DNA from: Pseudomonas alcaligenes
GTDB taxonomy: Bacteria > Pseudomonadota > Gammaproteobacteria > Pseudomonadales > Pseudomonadaceae
Assembly (NCBI RefSeq): GCF_014490745.1
Contig: NZ_LZEU01000001.1
Coordinates: 186,001 to 250,000 of the forward strand
Reading direction: 5' to 3'
Length of the DNA: 64,000 bases
Shown here: piece after piece, positions 1 through 10,490 of the stretch
How the letters are laid out: each line of letters opens with the position of its first letter
Numbering within the stretch: the first letter of the stretch is position 1
The notes under the pieces: generated by a model
Told to the model about the DNA's origin: nothing
The model's database searches: none
What the model saw: only the letters and a program-made list of their open reading frames with translations
Program-made: the position numbers and the translations under genes

Positions 1-1299
1 CGCGAGATGCTCGAGCCCTGGCGCGGGCGGCCGCTCACCGACCGCGACGCGGCCAGCCTGGCCGCCCAGCTCGACGCCCAGCGCCCGGGGCTGATGCAGG
101 ACATTCGCCTGGCCCGTGCCGCCCTGCGCGTGGAGCCCGAGCAGCGGCTCGACTTCAACACCGCCGCCGAGCTGCTCTATCGCCTGGCCGACGACCTCCA
201 CCAGTACGCCCAGACCCACGCCTCGCTGGCTGCCCACCGCCACGCGCGGGAGGACTGGCCGCACCGCTTCGCGACCAAGGCCAACCTGCTCGCCGCCCTG
301 GTGGCTGGCGCACGCACTGCGCTGATGGTGCTGCTGCTCGGCCTGTTCTGGATCGCCACCGCCTGGCCCAGCGGCAGCACCTTCGTGCTGATCGCCGCAG
401 TGGTGGCGGCGCTCAGCTCGAGCGCCGCCGACCCGGCCAAGCTGGCCATGCAGATGGCCGCGGGCACCCTGCTGGCGGCGCTGCTCGGCTTCGCCGTGAC
501 CTTCTTCGTGCTGCCGCACCTGGACGGCTTCCCGCTGCTGGCCCTGGCCCTGGCGCCGGTGTTCGCCCTCGGCGTGTTCTTCACCCTGCGCCCGCGCTGG
601 GCTGGCGCCGGCCTCGGCCTGCTGGTGTTCTTCAGCTTCGGCGCGATCCCGGCCAACCTGGCGCTGTACGACCCCGGGCGCATGCTCAACACCTACCTGG
701 CCATGCTCCTGGCCCAGCTGCTGGCCGCCGCCTTCGCCGCCGTGTTGCTGCCACCGACCAGCGCCTGGCTATGGCGGCGCCTGCAGCGTGACCTGCGCCT
801 GCGCGTGGTGCAGGCGGTCAGCGCGCGCCTGGCGGGGCTGCAGCCGGCCTTCGAGAGCGGCACCCGCGACCTGCTCAGCCAGGCCTACGGGCTGGCCGCG
901 CGCAACCCGCAGGTGCAGCGCGACCTGCTGCGCTGGATGCTGCTGGTGCTGGAAATCGGCCATGCGGTGATCGAGCTGCGCCACGAGCAGGAAGCCCTGC
1001 CGGCCCAGCCCTGCTACGCCGAGGACATGCCCTGGCGCCTGGCGGTGCGGGTGCTCGGCCGGGCGCTGATCCGCCTGTTCGTGCAGCCCTCGGCGGGCAA
1101 CCGCGGGCGTGCCCTGGCGGCGGTCGAACAGGCCATCGCCACCACCCGGCGCACCGCCGAGCCTTGCGCGCCGGACTTCGAGAGCTCGCCGCTGCGCCGG
1201 GTGCTCAGTTACCTGCACTTCATCCGCAGCTCGCTGCTCGACCCGCAGTCGCCGCTGTACCCCAGTTCCCCAACCGGAATCCCGCGCCATGCTGCCTGA
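1..1299 (+). CDS. FUSC-family (AaeB-like) efflux inner-membrane protein, 5' end outside window
   Basis: This is the C-terminal part of a fusaric-acid-resistance type membrane transporter. The open frame runs in from the left edge, so the start is missing; the ATG at position 7 is internal. Six or so hydrophobic segments between roughly residues 95 and 255 of the visible part form the typical second membrane block of the family, followed by a soluble tail of about 180 residues rich in Arg and Leu. The stop overlaps the next gene by 11 bases, and a HlyD-type adaptor follows, the usual aaeB-aaeX-aaeA arrangement exporting aromatic acids or similar compounds. The substrate cannot be read from sequence. 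Confidence 0.85.
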   Translation, partial: REMLEPWRGRPLTDRDAASLAAQLDAQRPGLMQDIRLARAALRVEPEQRLDFNTAAELLYRLADDLHQYAQTHASLAAHRHAREDWPHRFATKANLLAALVAGARTALMVLLLGLFWIATAWPSGSTFVLIAAVVAALSSSAADPAKLAMQMAAGTLLAALLGFAVTFFVLPHLDGFPLLALALAPVFALGVFFTLRPRWAGAGLGLLVFFSFGAIPANLALYDPGRMLNTYLAMLLAQLLAAAFAAVLLPPTSAWLWRRLQRDLRLRVVQAVSARLAGLQPAFESGTRDLLSQAYGLAARNPQVQRDLLRWMLLVLEIGHAVIELRHEQEALPAQPCYAEDMPWRLAVRVLGRALIRLFVQPSAGNRGRALAAVEQAIATTRRTAEPCAPDFESSPLRRVLSYLHFIRSSLLDPQSPLYPSSPTGIPRHAA

Positions 1300-1504
1300 C
1301 GGTCTGCCCCGCGAAATCGCCCTGCACGGCCTGTACATGCCGACCCTGACCCTGCTGTTCGTGGTCGCCGCCGTGCTCTGCTGGTGCCTCGACCGCCTGC
1401 TGGCCGGCGCCAACCTGTACCGCTTGGTCTGGCACCCGGCGCTGTTTCGCGTGTGCCTGTTCGCCTGCCTGTTCGCCGGCATGGCGTTGCCCCTCTACCG
1501 CTAA
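1289..1504 (+). CDS. DUF1656 small membrane protein (AaeX-like)
   Basis: A 71-residue protein with two hydrophobic segments (about residues 17-35 and 50-68), matching the small DUF1656/AaeX proteins found between FUSC pumps and HlyD adaptors. The ATG at 1289 lies inside the end of the FUSC gene, indicating translational coupling. The N-terminal pattern LPREIxLxGLYMP is typical of the family. Its role in the pump is unknown; it is thought to accompany the membrane component. Confidence 0.85.
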   Translation: MLPDGLPREIALHGLYMPTLTLLFVVAAVLCWCLDRLLAGANLYRLVWHPALFRVCLFACLFAGMALPLYR

Positions 1505-1517
1505 CCACGAGCCGACC

Positions 1518-2399
1518 ATGACCCTGAAATCCGTCTTCAGCCTGCTGGCGACCCTGCTCATCCTGCTGGCCGCCACCCTGCTCGGGCGCAGCCTGTGGCT
1601 CAACTACATGGACAGCCCGTGGACCCGCGATGGCCGTGTGCGTGCCGACATCATCAACGTCGCCGCCGATGTCTCCGGCATCGTGGTGGCGGTACCGGTG
1701 CGCGACAACCAGCAGGTGCGCAAGGGCGACCTGCTGCTGCAGATCGACCCCGAGCACTACCGCCTCGCCGTGCAGCAGGCCGAAGCCCTGGTGGCTTCGC
1801 GCCGCGCCAGCAGCGCCATGCGCCGGCAGAACGCCAGCCGCCGCGCGGCGATGGACGAGCAGGTGGTTTCGCGCGAGAGCCTGGACGATGCCAGCAACCT
1901 GGCCGCGGCGGCGGCGGCCGACCTGCAGCAGGCCGAGGCGGCGCTGGCGGCGGCGCGTCTCAACCTGCAGCGCACCGAAGTGCGCGCCGCGGTGGACGGC
2001 TACGTGACCAACCTCAACGTGCACCCCGGCGACTACGCGCGGGTTGGCGAGGCCAAGATGGCCCTGGTCGACCAGCACTCCTACTGGGTCTACGGCTACT
2101 TCGAGGAGACCAAGCTGCCGCACCTGGCGGTCGGCGACCCGGTGGAGCTGCAGCTGATGAGCGGCGAGCGCCTGGACGGCCATGTCGAGAGCATCGCCCG
2201 GGCCATCTACGACCGCGACAACCCGGCCAGCCGCGAGCTGGTGGCCGACGTCAACCCGACCTTCAACTGGGTGCGCCTGGCCCAGCGCGTGCCGGTGCGC
2301 ATCCACCTCGACCGGGTGCCGGACGGCGTGCTGCTGGCAGCCGGCATCACCGCCACGGTGATCGTCCACCCGGCGGCCGGCGCCGCGGCGGGCGGCTAG
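1518..2399 (+). CDS. HlyD/EmrA-family periplasmic adaptor subunit (AaeA-like)
   Basis: A 293-residue membrane-fusion protein. It has one N-terminal transmembrane anchor (about residues 8-27), a biotinyl-lipoyl-like half motif around residues 45-80 (VSGIVVAVPVRDNQQVRKGD), a short Ala-rich alpha-helical hairpin (about 85-155), then the second lipoyl half and a beta-barrel domain. It would link the inner-membrane FUSC pump to an outer-membrane channel. It follows the DUF1656 gene after 13 bases and ends with a 4-base overlap with the convergent EAL gene. No outer-membrane factor gene is present in the window. Confidence 0.88.
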   Translation: MTLKSVFSLLATLLILLAATLLGRSLWLNYMDSPWTRDGRVRADIINVAADVSGIVVAVPVRDNQQVRKGDLLLQIDPEHYRLAVQQAEALVASRRASSAMRRQNASRRAAMDEQVVSRESLDDASNLAAAAAADLQQAEAALAAARLNLQRTEVRAAVDGYVTNLNVHPGDYARVGEAKMALVDQHSYWVYGYFEETKLPHLAVGDPVELQLMSGERLDGHVESIARAIYDRDNPASRELVADVNPTFNWVRLAQRVPVRIHLDRVPDGVLLAAGITATVIVHPAAGAAAGG

Positions 2400-3628
2400 C
2401 TGATGACCGGAACCAGCTGGCGGATGCGCTCCTGGTTGCCGCGCCACCAGGGCAGCAGGGCATCGCCGGGCATCGGCTTGGCCAGGAAGTAGCCCTGCGC
2501 CTCGCCGCAGCCGAGACTGCGCAGCAGCTGCCAGTCCTCGCGGGTTTCCACGCCTTCGGCAACGACCCGCAGGCTGAGCTTGCGGGCGATGTCCAGGGCG
2601 CTTTCCAGGAGAATGCGCAGGTGCAGGCTCTGGCTGGCACCGTTGACAAAGGCGCGGTCGACCTTGAGCTCGGTGCAGGGCACCCGTGACAGCTGCAGCA
2701 TGCAGGAGAAACCGGTGCCGTAGTCGTCCACCGACAGGCCGAAGCCTTTCAGGCGCAGGCGCGCCAGGGTGCCGAGGGTGGTGCCGAGGTCGGTCATGAT
2801 GGCGCTCTCGGTGATCTCCAGGATCACGTAGCGCGGCTCGATGCCGCTGGCGCTGACCCGGTCGATGATCGCGTCGGCCAGCCGCGAGTCGGCCAGCGAG
2901 CGCGCCGAGACATTGATCGAGAAACTCAGCGGCAGGCCGGTGGCGTGCCACTGGCGGCAATAACGCAGCGACATGTCGAGCATCTGCAGGGTCATCTCGG
3001 AGATGTACTGGCTGCGTTCGATTAGCTCGATGAAGCAGGCCGGGGTGAGCAGGCCGTACTGTGGGTGCTGCCAGCGGATCAGCGCCTCGACGCCGTTGAG
3101 GGCGCCGTCGGCGAGGGCCACCTTGGGCTGGAAGTAGGCGACGAACTCGTGGTTGTGCAGGGCGCGCTGCACGTCCTGTTCATCCAGGTGCGGGCCCTGG
3201 GGCTGCTGCTCGTCGCTTTCCGTGCGCAGCTGCACGGCGGAGAAACGGCTCAGGCTGCCCAGCAGCTGCTCGCGCAGCAGCGGTTTCTGCAGCACGCCGA
3301 GCAGGCGCAGGCCAAGGCTCTTGCCCATGCTCTCGACCACGTTGAGCAGCACGCTTTCGCGGGCGCTGGCCACTATCACGGCCGGATCCAGGCTTAGCCG
3401 GGCCAGTTCATGGAGCACCTGCACGCCGTCCATGCCGGGCATTTCCAGATCCAGCACCAGGGCTTCGATCTGCGGATTGGTCTTCAGTTGGGCTATGGCG
3501 TCGAAGCCATCCACTGCCTGCAGCACGTTCTCGATGCCCATGTCGCTGCACAGTTCGGCCATGAACTGGCGCTGTACTTCACTGTCATCGACCACCAGCA
3601 GGTGCTGGGGCAGTCTGTTCGGAACCAT
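2396..3628 (-). CDS. Response regulator with EAL cyclic-di-GMP phosphodiesterase domain
   Basis: A 410-residue protein with an N-terminal receiver domain (acidic pair D14-D15, phospho-acceptor D60 in LDLEMPG, K115) and a C-terminal EAL domain (about 150-400). The catalytic set looks intact: EAL at 181-183, N239, E271, D301-D302, K322, E359 and Q378. Phosphorylation of the receiver should therefore control hydrolysis of cyclic di-GMP. It starts 12 bases after cheB on the same strand, so it is probably the last gene of the chemosensory operon and an output of CheA in addition to CheY. The assignment as active enzyme rests on motif integrity only. Confidence 0.9.
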   Translation of the reverse strand: MVPNRLPQHLLVVDDSEVQRQFMAELCSDMGIENVLQAVDGFDAIAQLKTNPQIEALVLDLEMPGMDGVQVLHELARLSLDPAVIVASARESVLLNVVESMGKSLGLRLLGVLQKPLLREQLLGSLSRFSAVQLRTESDEQQPQGPHLDEQDVQRALHNHEFVAYFQPKVALADGALNGVEALIRWQHPQYGLLTPACFIELIERSQYISEMTLQMLDMSLRYCRQWHATGLPLSFSINVSARSLADSRLADAIIDRVSASGIEPRYVILEITESAIMTDLGTTLGTLARLRLKGFGLSVDDYGTGFSCMLQLSRVPCTELKVDRAFVNGASQSLHLRILLESALDIARKLSLRVVAEGVETREDWQLLRSLGCGEAQGYFLAKPMPGDALLPWWRGNQERIRQLVPVIS

Positions 3629-3640
3629 CGTGCGTGCTCC

Positions 3641-4708
3641 CTAGCGCCAGCTCATTACGACTCGGGGAATGTCGTCCAGCGAGATCACCTGATTCACGCC
3701 GCCTAGTTTGATCGCCTCTTTCGGCATACCGAATACCACGCAACTCTCTTCGTCCTGGGCGCAGGTGTGCGCCCCGGCTTCATGCAATTCCTTGAGCCCG
3801 CGGGCGCCGTCGTCACCCATGCCGGTCATGATCACCGCCAGGGCATTACGCCCAGCCTGCACCGCTGCCGAGCGGAACAGCACGTCGACTGACGGCCGGT
3901 GACGGCTGACCAGCGGGCCGTCCTTGACCTCCACCAGGTACTGCCCGCCGCTGCGCTTGATCAGCATGTGCCGCCCACCGGGGGCGATCAGCGCGCGGCC
4001 CGGCAGCATGCGGTCGCCGTCCTGGGCCTCGCGCACTTCGATGGCGCACAGCGAGTCGAGGCGCTCGGCGAAGCTGCGGGTGAACTTCTCCGGCATGTGC
4101 TGGACGATGGCGATGGCCGGCGCGTTCACCGGCAGCTCCACCAGCACCTGCTCCAGCGCCTGGGTGCCGCCGGTGGAAGTGCCGAGCAGGACGATCTTCT
4201 CGGTGGTGCGCTGGTTGAGCAGGCCGCTGCTGGGCAGCTCCACCAGGGCCTCGGCGCCGAGCTTGGGCGCCTTGCTCAGTGGCGCGCTGGCCGGTGCCTT
4301 GGCGCGTACCCGCGCCTTGGCCGCCGTGCGGATGGCGGTGAGCATGTCCTGGGCGCTGTCCTGGAGAAAATCGCGCAGGCCCATGGTCGGCTTGGTGATC
4401 ACCTCCACCGCGCCGGCGGCCAGGGCCTGCAGGGTAATGTCGGCGCCCTTCTCGGTGAGGGTCGAGCAGATCACCACCGGGGTCGGCCGGGTGGCCATGA
4501 TCTGGCGCAGGAAGGTGATGCCGTCCATGCGCGGCATCTCCACGTCGAGCAGGATCACGTCGGGCCACACCCGCTCCATCTTCTGCTGGGCCAGCAGCGG
4601 ATCCATGGCCGCGCCGACCACCTCGATGTCCTTGTGCGGGGCCAGCAGCTGCTGCATCACCTCGCGCATCACCGCCGAGTCGTCGACGATCATCACCTTG
4701 ATGCTCAT
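3641..4708 (-). CDS. cheB: CheB chemoreceptor glutamate methylesterase/deamidase
   Basis: A 355-residue protein with a receiver domain (D9-D10, phospho-acceptor D55, K107) joined by an Ala/Lys/Pro-rich linker (about 130-165) to a methylesterase domain. The catalytic triad is visible as S178 (GTSTGG), H204 (QHMP) and D300 (GMGDDG). It removes methyl groups from receptor glutamates when phosphorylated by CheA, giving adaptation. It overlaps cheD by 4 bases. Length and domain order are normal for the family. Confidence 0.95.
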   Translation of the reverse strand: MSIKVMIVDDSAVMREVMQQLLAPHKDIEVVGAAMDPLLAQQKMERVWPDVILLDVEMPRMDGITFLRQIMATRPTPVVICSTLTEKGADITLQALAAGAVEVITKPTMGLRDFLQDSAQDMLTAIRTAAKARVRAKAPASAPLSKAPKLGAEALVELPSSGLLNQRTTEKIVLLGTSTGGTQALEQVLVELPVNAPAIAIVQHMPEKFTRSFAERLDSLCAIEVREAQDGDRMLPGRALIAPGGRHMLIKRSGGQYLVEVKDGPLVSRHRPSVDVLFRSAAVQAGRNALAVIMTGMGDDGARGLKELHEAGAHTCAQDEESCVVFGMPKEAIKLGGVNQVISLDDIPRVVMSWR

Positions 4709-5211
4709 TGCGGCAGCTCCTCCAGAGCCTTGATCGCCAGGGTGCCGCCGCGGCGTACCCAGACCTCGCCGGTGCTGAGGTCGAAGCGCAGGTAGCGGTA
4801 GCCGTCGCCACCCAGGTCGCGGCTGACCACGTGCAGGCCGGCGCTGTCGGCCAGGTGCTCGACGAATTCGATGTTCTGCTCGCCGATCTCCTGGCGCAGG
4901 CTGGAGCCGGGGTTGCTCAGGGTGCGCGAGCCGCCGAACAGCTTGACCTCGGCCTCGGCCAGTTTCAGGGCGTGGGCGCGCGCCTGTTGCTTGAGCCAGA
5001 TCCAGGCTTCGCCACCGTAGCGGCCGTCGAGGTCACGCGCATGTTCGGCGACCCGGCGCTTGCCGGGCAGCTGGAAGTGGCACATGCCGCCTTTGCGCGC
5101 CTTGGGGAACCACAGGACGATGGCCACGCAGGGGCCGAGCAGGGTTTCCACGCGCAGCTCGCCGCTGCCAAAGTACAGGTCGCCGGGGTTGAGGAAGCGC
5201 TTGCTGCTCAT
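4705..5211 (-). CDS. cheD: CheD chemoreceptor glutamine deamidase
   Basis: A 168-residue CheD. The start is the ATG at 5211, which overlaps the cheR stop in an ATGA-type junction; the frame stays open upstream but that part is out-of-frame cheR sequence. The family signature is present: a Cys in [11 protein letters not shown] and a His in GMCHFQLPG, the usual Cys-His catalytic residues of receptor deamidation. It sits between cheR and cheB in the adaptation block of the operon. Confidence 0.93.
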   Translation of the reverse strand: MSSKRFLNPGDLYFGSGELRVETLLGPCVAIVLWFPKARKGGMCHFQLPGKRRVAEHARDLDGRYGGEAWIWLKQQARAHALKLAEAEVKLFGGSRTLSNPGSSLRQEIGEQNIEFVEHLADSAGLHVVSRDLGGDGYRYLRFDLSTGEVWVRRGGTLAIKALEELPQ

Positions 5212-6056
5212 TGCGCCACCTTGCGGTAGATCGACGAGGTCACCAGCTCCAGCGGCAGGCGGGTATCGTGCAGCGCCTCGGAATGGCCGACCATCAGCCA
5301 GCCGCCGGGTTTGAGGCGTTCGACCACGTTGTGCAGCACCCGCTGCTTGGTCGGCATGTCGAAATAGATCAGCACGTTGCGCAGCAGGATCAGGTCGAAC
5401 TGGCCCAGCTCCGGGGCCGCCTGGGTCAGATTGCCGGGGCGGAACTCGACCCGTTCGCGCAGGCTGCGCTCCACCAGGAAGTAGCCGTGGTAGCGGTCGC
5501 GGCCCTTGAGGCAGTAGCGCTTCAGGTAGTGCTGCGGAATCCGCTCGCCGCGCGCCATCACGTACAGGCCGCGACGCGCGCTGCTCAGCACCTGCTGGCT
5601 GACATCGGTGCCGATCACGCTCCACGGCTGACGGCTGCGCCCGCTGTCGAGCAGCATGGCCAGGGTGTAGGCCTCCTCGCCGCTGGAGCTGGCCGCGCTC
5701 CACACGCGGAAATCACTCTGCGTGGCCACCTGCGGCAGGATCTTCTGCTGCAGGAAGTCGAAGTGCTTGGGTTCGCGGAAGAAGTAGGTCTCGTGGGTGG
5801 TGATCAGGTCGATGGCCACCTCCAGCTCCGTCGCGCCGGCCGGCGAGATCAGGTGCTGGTAGTACTCGCGGTAGCTGCCCATCTGCAGGGCGCCGAGGCG
5901 CTTGGACAGACGCCCGCAGATCAGCGGCTTCTTCACCGGCGGCAGCTGGATGCCGACGCGCTGGTAGAACAGCTGCTGAAGTTGGCGAAACTCCGGCTCG
6001 CTCAGGACGATGTGCGAAGCCGAAGCTGGAGTCATGCTCATGCCGCCATCCGCCAT
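5208..6056 (-). CDS. cheR: CheR chemoreceptor methyltransferase
   Basis: A 282-residue protein with the CheR N-terminal helical domain (about 15-80) and a SAM-binding Rossmann domain. Conserved features are ITTHETYFFRE, the SAM loop WSAASSSGEEAYTLA, GTDVSQQVL, and LILLRNVLIYF near the C terminus. It methylates receptor glutamates. The chosen ATG at 6056 lies 7 bases after the cheW stop with a GTGAGG element just upstream; an ATG at 6041 is a possible later start. The sequence upstream in frame reads through cheW and is not coding for CheR. Confidence 0.93.
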   Translation of the reverse strand: MADGGMSMTPASASHIVLSEPEFRQLQQLFYQRVGIQLPPVKKPLICGRLSKRLGALQMGSYREYYQHLISPAGATELEVAIDLITTHETYFFREPKHFDFLQQKILPQVATQSDFRVWSAASSSGEEAYTLAMLLDSGRSRQPWSVIGTDVSQQVLSSARRGLYVMARGERIPQHYLKRYCLKGRDRYHGYFLVERSLRERVEFRPGNLTQAAPELGQFDLILLRNVLIYFDMPTKQRVLHNVVERLKPGGWLMVGHSEALHDTRLPLELVTSSIYRKVAQ

Positions 6057-6063
6057 ACGCGCC

Positions 6064-6597
6064 TCACGGAGCCGGCTGGTCGAGTTCGCCGACCAGTTGC
6101 GCCAGTTCGTCGAGCGACAGCGCCTGGGGGATGTCCAGGACGATGACGAACTGCTCGTTCTGCTTGAGGATGCCGGCGATGAAGTCGGCACGAATACGTG
6201 CGCCGAACGCCGGGCGGGTTTCCAGCTGGTGCCCCTCCACGGCCAGCACTTCGTTGACCGCATCGACGATGATGCCGATCAGCTGCTGGTTGTCGTCCTG
6301 GGTGACCTCGACGATGACGATGCAGGTGCGCTTGGCGATGCTGGTGCGTTCGCGGCCGAAGCGCACCGACAGGTCGATCACCGGTACCACCGCGCCGCGC
6401 AGGTTGATCACCCCGCGCAGGAAGGGCGGCACCAGGGGGATTTCGGTGAGGCTGCCGAACTCGATGATCTCGCGGATGTGCTCGATCGGCAGGGCGAACA
6501 GTTCGTTGCCCAGGGTCAGGGTGAGGAACTGCTGGGTCAGCGGCGTTTCCGCCACGGCGGGCGGGCGGCCTGGTACCTGGGCTGGCAGGGTGGTCAT
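6064..6597 (-). CDS. cheW: CheW coupling protein
   Basis: A 177-residue single-domain CheW (domain about residues 22-165). Typical stretches are FLTLTLGNELFALPIEHIREI, PPFLRGVINLRGAVVPVIDL and IGIIVDAVNEVL. It links the MCPs of this operon to CheA. A Pro-rich N-terminal tail of about 20 residues precedes the domain. It lies 10 bases downstream of the MCP gene. Confidence 0.95.
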   Translation of the reverse strand: MTTLPAQVPGRPPAVAETPLTQQFLTLTLGNELFALPIEHIREIIEFGSLTEIPLVPPFLRGVINLRGAVVPVIDLSVRFGRERTSIAKRTCIVIVEVTQDDNQQLIGIIVDAVNEVLAVEGHQLETRPAFGARIRADFIAGILKQNEQFVIVLDIPQALSLDELAQLVGELDQPAP

Positions 6598-6607
6598 CGC
6601 GCTACTC

Positions 6608-8257
6608 CTAGAAGCGGGTAAAGGCCGACTCGTCGATCTGCTCGTCCTGCACCTGGCGGCGCAGCGGCTGTACCGGCTTGCCGCTCGGCACGGCCTTGCG
6701 CGGCCGCCCGCCCTGGCTGGCGGTGCTGCTGTGCGGGCTGCCTTCGGCCAACTGGAAGAACTGGATCATCTCCTGCAGCTGCACGGCCTGGCCGCTCATC
6801 TCCTCGGAGGTGGAGGACAGCTCCTCGGAAGCCGAGGCGTTGACCTGGGTGGTCTGCGCCAGCTGGGTGACGGCCAGGTTGATCTGCTCCAGGCCGGTGT
6901 TCTGCTCGCGCGAGGCCGAGGAAATTTCCTGCACCAGGTCGGCGGTCTTGCGGATCGATGGCACCATCTGGTCGAGCAGCTGACCGGCACGTTCGGCCAG
7001 GGTCACGCTGTCGCTGGCCACCGCGCCGATCTCCTGGGCGGCCACCTGGCTGCGTTCCGCCAGCTTGCGTACTTCGGCGGCCACCACGGCGAAGCCCTTG
7101 CCATGGTCACCGGCGCGCGCCGCTTCGATCGCCGCGTTGAGGGCGAGCAGGTTGGTCTGGTAGGCGATGTCGTCGATGATGCCGATCTTGCCGGCAATCT
7201 GGCGCATGGCGTTGACCATCTCGCGTACCGCCGCGCCGCCTTCCTCGGCGTCCTTGGACGACTGGCTGGCCATGCTGTCGGTAACCTTGGCGTTCTCGCT
7301 GTTCTGCGCCACGGTGGCGGCGATTTCCTCGACGGAGGCGCTGGTTTCCTCGACGTTGGCCGCCTGTTCGGAGGCGTTCTGGCTCAGCGCCTGGGCCGAG
7401 GCGGCCACCTGTTCGGAGGCCGAGGCCAGGGAGTCGGCAGTCATGCGCACGTCGCCCATGATCGAGCGCAGCTTCTGCACCATCTGCTGCAGGCTGAACA
7501 GCATGCTGGTCTGGTCGCCGTTGCGCAGGGCGATGGCCACCGTGAGGTCGCCGGCGGCCACCCGCTGCAGGGCCTTCTCGGCATCCGCCGGCTCGCCGCC
7601 GACCTGGCGCACGATCATGCGGGTGACCAGCATGCCGATCAGTACGGCGAGGACGAAGCCGCCGATCATCAGGCCGATCATCAGGTTGACGATGCTGTTG
7701 GTGATGGCGGTGGATTCGGTGTTGACCTGTTCCGCGGTCTTGTCGTTGATATCCACCAGATGGCTGACCGTCTCCAGCAGCTTCTCGAAGATCGGCCGGG
7801 TTTCCTGGCGGATCAGCTGGTCGGCGGCCTGGTGGTCGCCGGCCTTGAGCAGGGCCATGACCTTGTCGGCCGACTCGCGGTAGGCCGGCAGTACCTTGTC
7901 GTATTCGGCAATGGTCTGTTCTTCTTCCGGGGTCAGCACGGTGTTGCGATAGGCCGTGAACGCCTTGTCGATGGTCTCGTTGGACTTCTGGTTCTTGCTG
8001 TCCTGCTCGCGGGTCTGTTCGACCTCGTTGAGCGCCAGGGCCACGTACAGGCGGCGGTAGTGCTGGATGGTCTCGGACTTGACCTGGCCGAGGTCGCGGA
8101 TCGGGATCAGGCGGTCGAAGTAGATGCTGCTCATCATGCCGTCGACCTGCTTGAGCTTGGCCGTGCCAAAGCCGCCGATGACGAGCGAGACCAGCGCGAC
8201 CAGCAGGAAGGAAACGGTCAGTTTGGTTGCAAGGCGTAGCTGAGTGAACCAGCTCAT
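6608..8257 (-). CDS. Methyl-accepting chemotaxis protein, four-helix-bundle sensor type
   Basis: A 549-residue transmembrane chemoreceptor. It has an N-terminal transmembrane helix (about 12-30), a periplasmic four-helix-bundle sensor (about 32-185), a second transmembrane helix (about 187-212), a HAMP domain and a long cytoplasmic coiled coil with the hairpin tip ([39 protein letters not shown]). There is no C-terminal NWETF-like pentapeptide for CheR tethering. The start at 8257 is preferred over 8284 because AGGAGA lies 5 bases upstream; this leaves 13 bases after cheA. The tip resembles long-signalling-domain receptors of alternative chemosensory systems, but the class was not computed. 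Confidence 0.92.
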   Translation of the reverse strand: MSWFTQLRLATKLTVSFLLVALVSLVIGGFGTAKLKQVDGMMSSIYFDRLIPIRDLGQVKSETIQHYRRLYVALALNEVEQTREQDSKNQKSNETIDKAFTAYRNTVLTPEEEQTIAEYDKVLPAYRESADKVMALLKAGDHQAADQLIRQETRPIFEKLLETVSHLVDINDKTAEQVNTESTAITNSIVNLMIGLMIGGFVLAVLIGMLVTRMIVRQVGGEPADAEKALQRVAAGDLTVAIALRNGDQTSMLFSLQQMVQKLRSIMGDVRMTADSLASASEQVAASAQALSQNASEQAANVEETSASVEEIAATVAQNSENAKVTDSMASQSSKDAEEGGAAVREMVNAMRQIAGKIGIIDDIAYQTNLLALNAAIEAARAGDHGKGFAVVAAEVRKLAERSQVAAQEIGAVASDSVTLAERAGQLLDQMVPSIRKTADLVQEISSASREQNTGLEQINLAVTQLAQTTQVNASASEELSSTSEEMSGQAVQLQEMIQFFQLAEGSPHSSTASQGGRPRKAVPSGKPVQPLRRQVQDEQIDESAFTRF

Positions 8258-8270
8258 GGGTGTCTCCTGG

Positions 8271-10490
8271 TTATTGTTCTGCATGCAAAGGGGGAGCGAG
8301 CGGGGCCGGCTGGCGACCTAGCTGGTTGGCCTGGTGGGTGATCTTCTGCACCAGGTGGGCGACATCGAGAATCAGGGCGACCCGGCCATCGCCGAGGATG
8401 GTCGAGCCGCTCAGGCCGGAAACGCTGCGAAACAGGCTGCCGAGCGGCTTGATCACCGCCTGGAATTCGCCGATCAGCTGGTCGACCACCACGCCGGCGC
8501 GGCTCTGGCCGAACTGCAGGACGACCAGGCTCTCGCGGATGCCGACGGCCGGCGGCAGGTCGAACAGGTCGCGCAGGCGCACATAGGGCAGGGCCTCGCC
8601 GCGCAGGCTGAGCAGGTCGTGCTGGCCTTCCTGCTCGCCGAGGTCGACGCATTCGATGACCTGATCCAGCGGCAGGACGAAGGTCTCGTCGGCCACCTTG
8701 ACCTGGAAGCCGTCGATGATCGCCAGGGTCAGCGGCAGGCGGATGCGCACCGTGCTGCCCAGGCCGAATTCGCTGAGCACCTCGACCTCGCCGCGCAGCT
8801 GTTCGATGTTGCGCCGCACCACGTCCATGCCCACGCCGCGGCCGGAGAGGTTGGTGACCTGCTCGGCGGTGGAGAAGCCGGGTTCGAAGATCAGGCGGAA
8901 TACTTCGTTGTCGCTGAGCACCTGGTCGGCCTGCACCAGGCCCTTCTCGATGGCCTTGGCCAGGATGCGCTGGCGATCCAGGCCGCGGCCGTCGTCGCTG
9001 ACCTCGATGGCGATGCTGCCGGACTCGTGGTAGGCGTTCAGGCGCAGGGTGCCGCGGGCGGTCTTGCCGGCGGCCAGGCGCGCCTCGGAGGGTTCGATGC
9101 CGTGATCCATGGCGTTGCGCACGATGTGCATCAGCGGGTCGGCGAGCTTTTCCACCATCGACTTGTCCAGCTCGGTGTCGGCACCGGTGATCAGCAGCTC
9201 GATGTCCTTGCCCAGCTCCTTGCTGATGTCGCGCACCACCCGCGGGAAGCGCTGGAACACTTCGCCGATGGCCACCATGCGCAGCGACAGCGAGGCATCG
9301 CGGATGCGCTCGACCAGGGTGGCGACGCCTTCGTTGGCCTCGGCCATGGCCGCCGGGTCGCCCTGGCGCAGCGACAGGCTGGCGGCGGCGCCGGCGATCA
9401 CCAGTTCGCCGACCAGGTTGATCAGCTGGTCGAGCTTGCCCACTTCGACCTTGATGAATACCTGCTCGTGGGCGCGTTTCTCCTCGGCCTGCTTCTGCTT
9501 GTGCAGGGCGGCGGAGACCACCGGTGGCGCCACCAGCTGTTCCTCCACCAGCAGGGTGCCGAGCGGTGGCGCCGGCTGCGGCGCGGCGTTCTGCAGATCG
9601 AGCACATGCTGCAGTTCATGGGCGGTGAGGGCACCGCTGCGCACCAGGATCTCGCCCAGGCGGCCGGGCGATTCCGGCAGGCTGGCGATCAGGCGGATGT
9701 AGGCGTCGATGGCGCTGTGCGGCGGCAGGATCAGCAGCTGGCTGTCTTCGCGGATGAACTCGAAGGCATCCTCGATTTCCTGCTTGGCGGCGCTCGACTC
9801 GAACTCGATCTCGAAGCCCAGGTAGCTGCTTTCGGCATCAAAGCCGGCGGCGTCGGGGATGTATTCGGTGAGGGTGTGCAGGTAGACGATGCGCCCGAGC
9901 TTGCTCAGGTAGCGCAGGAATGACAGCGGGTCGAGGCCGTGGCGCAGCACGTCGACCTTGGGTCGCAGGGAGATGTGCCAGAGGTCGCTGCTGACCGCCT
10001 CGCCTTCCAGCACGTCGACCCGGCCTTCGGCCTGGGGCATGGCCAGGGTGCTGAGCTGGCTGGTCGGCTCGGCGGCCGCAGCCGCTTCGCCAGTCTCACC
10101 CTGGAGCAGGCACTGGTTGAGCTGGTCGAGCAGGTAGGCGCGCAGTTCGGGGTTGGGCTCGATGGCTTCCTGGCCGTCCTCGACCGCAGTGAGCAGGCTG
10201 CCGATGTAGTCGCTGCAGGTCAGCAGCAGCGAGAGCATGCTGCCGTCCAGCGGCTGCTCGCCGTTGCGTACCTGATCCAGCAGGCTTTCCACCACGTGGG
10301 TGAAGTCGATCAGCGAGCTCAGGCCGAACAGCCCGGCCGAACCCTTGATGGTGTGCGCGGCGCGGAAGATGGCGTTGACCCGGTCGGTGCTGTAGCCGCC
10401 GTTCTCGATCTCCAGCAGCGCTTCTTCCATGGCCACCAGCAGTTCGCGGCCTTCCTGCACCAGGGCGCCGCGGGCTTGGTCGAGGTTCAT
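8271..10490 (-). CDS. cheA: CheA histidine kinase
   Basis: A 739-residue CheA. The N-terminal Hpt domain carries the phosphorylated His46 in [11 protein letters not shown] divergent middle region (about 160-330) follows, then the dimerisation helices (about 345-415), the ATPase domain (N box [17 protein letters not shown]1 DDGRGL, G2 GRGVGMDVV) and a C-terminal CheW-like domain. It should phosphorylate CheY, CheB and probably the receiver-EAL protein at the operon end. Its ATG overlaps the STAS gene by 4 bases, indicating coupled translation. Confidence 0.95.
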   Translation of the reverse strand: MNLDQARGALVQEGRELLVAMEEALLEIENGGYSTDRVNAIFRAAHTIKGSAGLFGLSSLIDFTHVVESLLDQVRNGEQPLDGSMLSLLLTCSDYIGSLLTAVEDGQEAIEPNPELRAYLLDQLNQCLLQGETGEAAAAAEPTSQLSTLAMPQAEGRVDVLEGEAVSSDLWHISLRPKVDVLRHGLDPLSFLRYLSKLGRIVYLHTLTEYIPDAAGFDAESSYLGFEIEFESSAAKQEIEDAFEFIREDSQLLILPPHSAIDAYIRLIASLPESPGRLGEILVRSGALTAHELQHVLDLQNAAPQPAPPLGTLLVEEQLVAPPVVSAALHKQKQAEEKRAHEQVFIKVEVGKLDQLINLVGELVIAGAAASLSLRQGDPAAMAEANEGVATLVERIRDASLSLRMVAIGEVFQRFPRVVRDISKELGKDIELLITGADTELDKSMVEKLADPLMHIVRNAMDHGIEPSEARLAAGKTARGTLRLNAYHESGSIAIEVSDDGRGLDRQRILAKAIEKGLVQADQVLSDNEVFRLIFEPGFSTAEQVTNLSGRGVGMDVVRRNIEQLRGEVEVLSEFGLGSTVRIRLPLTLAIIDGFQVKVADETFVLPLDQVIECVDLGEQEGQHDLLSLRGEALPYVRLRDLFDLPPAVGIRESLVVLQFGQSRAGVVVDQLIGEFQAVIKPLGSLFRSVSGLSGSTILGDGRVALILDVAHLVQKITHQANQLGRQPAPLAPPLHAEQ

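Noticed and set aside
1209..2960. 583-codon minus-strand open frame
   Set aside because: It spans three real genes in a wrong frame and shows His/Arg/Gly-rich composition without motifs.
6131..8239. 702-codon open frame on the plus strand
   Set aside because: It is antisense to the MCP gene, has low-complexity composition with many Gly, His and Val residues and no family motif; a by-product of high GC third positions.
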